Shown: positions 61,675-64,000 of the stretch, piece after piece
Position numbering within the stretch: the stretch's first letter is position 1
Layout of the letters: each line of letters opens with the position of its first letter
Source: Ignavibacteriota bacterium
GTDB lineage: Bacteria > Bacteroidota > Ignavibacteria > UBA10030 > SZUA-254
Direction of reading: 5' to 3'
Assembly: GCA_025358305.1 (NCBI GenBank)
Contig: JANYJZ010000041.1
Coordinates: forward strand, 62,001-126,000
DNA length: 64,000 bases
Notes under the pieces: model-generated
What the model was told of the DNA's origin: nothing
The model's database searches: none
The model's input: the letters and a program-made list of their open reading frames with translations, nothing else
Made by a program: the position numbers and the translations under genes

Positions 61675-64000
61675 CTACCGGAGAAGGAGCATCTTTTTCG
61701 TATCGACGAACGTGCCGGCCGTCAGGCGGTAGAAGTAGACCCCGCTCGGCACGCCGGAAGCATCCCAGGATGCGCGGTACACACCCGGCTGGAACTCTCC
61801 GCCGAAGGGTTCAGCGATCTCCCGCCCGAGGAGGTCGTAGATCACGACACGCGCGGGGCCGGAGGCCGGAAGCTCGATCTCGAACGTTGTGACGGGGTTG
61901 AAGGGGTTCGGGTAGTTCTGCCCGAGACGGTAGCGTTCGGGGATACGATTGCGAACCGGCGGTACGCCGGCGACGGTGAGCACCGGACCCACGGCAACGA
62001 TGAGCATGGTGGTGATCGAAGGGTCCGCGAATACGACGCTGTCGGTGGACTTCATGTCGGAGACGAGCCCGTTCGGGTCGATGAGGAGGACCGGGCCTGC
62101 GTAAAGCGATGCGACCTGCGCAGCGCTCCACCGGAACGTCATCGGGTAGTTGCCGCCGAAAAAGTATCCGGGGAGGAACGACACTTTGTACGAGTCCGCC
62201 TCTGCCGGGGAGGTGTACGCCCTGATGTCAGTCCAACTCCCTTCGCCGAAGTAGTCGGGGGAGCCCTTCGGATCGACGAACCGGGCGTCGAAGATGCCTT
62301 CGAGCTGCGGCGGGACCTCCGACTCCCCTTCGGAGTAGTCGATCGAGGTTGACAGGAGATCGGCGCCCCAGATGCCGTAGGACGCTCCCGGCCGAACGCC
62401 GAGCCACAGCGCGCGCGATGTGCCGATGTCGTTCAATGCAGTCATGCGGAACTTCACCCTAGCCGGGACGGGGTGAACGCTGAAATCATATCCCGTCTTG
62501 TGCACATCAAAGGCGCCGAAGTCATACTGATAGCCGTGAAGGTAGACGGGGAGTGTCTCCTCCCACGACGGCTTGAGGGAGATGCTCACGTAGTGGAGCC
62601 CCGTCTTGACGAACGGGAAGTAGTAATTTCCATTCGCGTCCGTGAGCGCCGAATCGATCGTCTCTCCGTTCAGGCGTACCATCCAGCCCAGGAGCGGCGG
62701 GTCGGTGCTGTCGGCGTGGCCGTCCTCGTTGAGATCATGGTAGACCCTTCCGGAGATCGTGTTCCACCGGTAGTAGAGTCCGAAGTTGTTCCCTCCGGCA
62801 GAGTCGTTCAGGCCGAGGTGGACGAGGAGGGCTCCGGAATCAGGCGTGGTCTGTCCCCAGCCGGTCCTCGGCTCGCGATCGATCGCATACATGCCGGAAT
62901 CGAGGCCTCTCATGGAGTATCTCCCGACGTCGTCCGTCATGAGGGTCGTGCGGGCCCGGCCGTAGAGCTCAACGCGCCATGCCGGCATCGGCGGCTCGCC
63001 CGGATCCATGATTCCGTTCTTATTCAGGTCATCGAAAAAGAGGCCGCCAATCGTGCCAGTGCGGGGGCTGCCGAATATCATGTCCTCCGGGCGGACGGGC
63101 ATGATGCAGTAGCGTCCGCCTTCGGTCCTGAGAATGCCGCGCAAGGTGTCGATCCGCGTGCCGACGAGAGGGGGAATGTAGGTGGAAATCGGGTTTCGGT
63201 GGGTTCGGATCGTGAACCAGGGTGATGCATCGCTCATGGGGATCATGTTTCCAGAGTCGCCTATCAATGTCATGGTTCCCGACGTGGGGTCGTAGGGTGC
63301 ATACACGGAGAGGTCGGTCAACTCGACGCGCATGCCTTCGAGCTGCTCGCCCGAACTGTAGCGGACCTTTCCAAAGGAGGCCGCTCCATCGTAGAGTTCC
63401 CCGATCGAGATGTGCCGGGCCCGGGGTATCGCGCGCGCGGAGTCAAGAAGGCGGATAGTGAGGCAGTTGATGTACGTTTCGCTGTTCATGCTTGCCGCGG
63501 GGTCCTCCAGGATCTTGCCCGTGAGCATGACCACGTCGCCGACGCGGAGTCCCCAGAAGATCGTGTCATTGACGAAGGGGCCGAGCCAACTGTTCTTCAC
63601 CCGCAGGCCATTCCACGCACTCGTGTCGACCGTCGTGTCGGCGAGCATGAACCAGTCTCCCCAGTCATAGTATAACGACTGCATCGTGGCACGCAACTCC
63701 GAGGGCGGCACGGTGCAGACACCGACCACGAGGAGGACACTATCGCGCAGTGACGAAGACTGCAGTCCCGAGCGCCACGGCATGGAGGTTTGAAGCGAGT
63801 CGGCAACATGGAGCGACTCGGCAGCGACGGTCTGTATGCGCATGACCGAAGCTGAGTGCCTCCCGGCGGATGGAGTAAGGCTCCACGTCGCGGACCAGGG
63901 TCCTGGCTGAAGGCCGAACTCCGCGCGCATGCGCCAGTAGTATGTCTTCTCGGGATCGAGATTGACCATCACGGTAGACGTATCCCCGACCGTCGCAGCA
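61675..64000 (-). CDS. Large secreted protein with T9SS sorting domain (5' end outside window)
   Basis: The frame is open to the right edge, so the N-terminus is missing; 774 residues are visible. In order they show a fibronectin-III-like piece (KTYYWRMRAEFG), an unrecognised beta domain that looks like an OB fold (DVVMLTGKILEDP), two SdrD-B/Cna-B-like domains (GLFFDDLNKNGIMDPGEPP and GRVYHDLNEDGHADSTDPP), a further beta region, and a T9SS C-terminal domain from GQNYPNPFNP to KKMLLLR. It is therefore exported and probably held at the cell surface. Cargo function is unknown. Confidence 0.88.
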   Translation of the reverse strand, partial: AATVGDTSTVMVNLDPEKTYYWRMRAEFGLQPGPWSATWSLTPSAGRHSASVMRIQTVAAESLHVADSLQTSMPWRSGLQSSSLRDSVLLVVGVCTVPPSELRATMQSLYYDWGDWFMLADTTVDTSAWNGLRVKNSWLGPFVNDTIFWGLRVGDVVMLTGKILEDPAASMNSETYINCLTIRLLDSARAIPRARHISIGELYDGAASFGKVRYSSGEQLEGMRVELTDLSVYAPYDPTSGTMTLIGDSGNMIPMSDASPWFTIRTHRNPISTYIPPLVGTRIDTLRGILRTEGGRYCIMPVRPEDMIFGSPRTGTIGGLFFDDLNKNGIMDPGEPPMPAWRVELYGRARTTLMTDDVGRYSMRGLDSGMYAIDREPRTGWGQTTPDSGALLVHLGLNDSAGGNNFGLYYRWNTISGRVYHDLNEDGHADSTDPPLLGWMVRLNGETIDSALTDANGNYYFPFVKTGLHYVSISLKPSWEETLPVYLHGYQYDFGAFDVHKTGYDFSVHPVPARVKFRMTALNDIGTSRALWLGVRPGASYGIWGADLLSTSIDYSEGESEVPPQLEGIFDARFVDPKGSPDYFGEGSWTDIRAYTSPAEADSYKVSFLPGYFFGGNYPMTFRWSAAQVASLYAGPVLLIDPNGLVSDMKSTDSVVFADPSITTMLIVAVGPVLTVAGVPPVRNRIPERYRLGQNYPNPFNPVTTFEIELPASGPARVVIYDLLGREIAEPFGGEFQPGVYRASWDASGVPSGVYFYRLTAGTFVDTKKMLLLR

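Overview
The window is about 64 kb of GC-rich bacterial chromosome, densely packed, with short intergenic gaps, many 4-bp ATGA/GTGA/TTGA gene overlaps, and no mobile element, prophage, CRISPR array, rRNA or tRNA that I can see. Two large secreted proteins end in the type IX secretion (T9SS) sorting domain with the QNYPNPFNP signature. With SD-poor leaders, promoters of the form TTG-N20-TAnnnT, many outer-membrane barrels, an OmpA protein with calcium-binding repeats and a PorW/SprE-like TPR lipoprotein, this points to the FCB group (Bacteroidota, Ignavibacteriota, Kapabacteria or a relative). I cannot place it more finely. It is a respiring, Gram-negative heterotroph.

Left part (1-10,200, minus strand): one long operon for an A-type haem-copper oxidase and its assembly. 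In transcription order it holds a periplasmic cupredoxin, subunits I, III and IV, two small membrane proteins, subunit II, haem A synthase (ctaA), haem O synthase (ctaB), an ABC transporter, SCO and a CtaM/DUF420 protein cut by the window edge. The oxidase is unusual. Subunit II has about 180 extra residues carrying three repeats inside its CuA domain and Gln for the Mg/CuA Glu; subunit I has Ile where the K-channel Lys normally sits. No CXXCH haem-c motif is present in the operon.

Middle left (10,400-35,000): a 1,723-residue secreted protein built from RESPT/SFFDVF modules; a TPR lipoprotein, pyrK, pyrD and folC; an ECF sigma, small membrane protein and CpxP/Spy-like module; a GNAT-like protein; a DUF4032 kinase-like protein followed by aspartokinase; rho with a long leader; an OmpA protein with seven 69-bp repeats; a thiolase, hydroxyacyl-CoA dehydrogenase and acyl-CoA dehydrogenase set; and three barrel-type proteins, one of them short.

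Middle right (35,000-53,000): a 2,003-residue soluble sensor kinase (degenerate KaiC-like domain, seven PAS, four GAF, HisKA, HATPase) with a coupled response regulator; a nitrilase-family amidase; asnS; a NatAB-type ABC exporter; and nuoJKLM followed, with start-stop overlap, by a CPA2 cation/proton antiporter in the usual place of nuoN.

Right part (53,000-64,000): a second ECF sigma, anti-sigma and Spy-like module; a cysteine desulfurase; a minus-strand M28 peptidase, prmA and ppx operon; a DUF4097 protein; a PBP4-type carboxypeptidase; and the 3' part of a second T9SS cargo gene. Twelve promoter candidates, each with exactly 17 bp between hexamers, lie just upstream of transcription units, and three strong intrinsic terminators (plus two weaker hairpins) mark unit ends.
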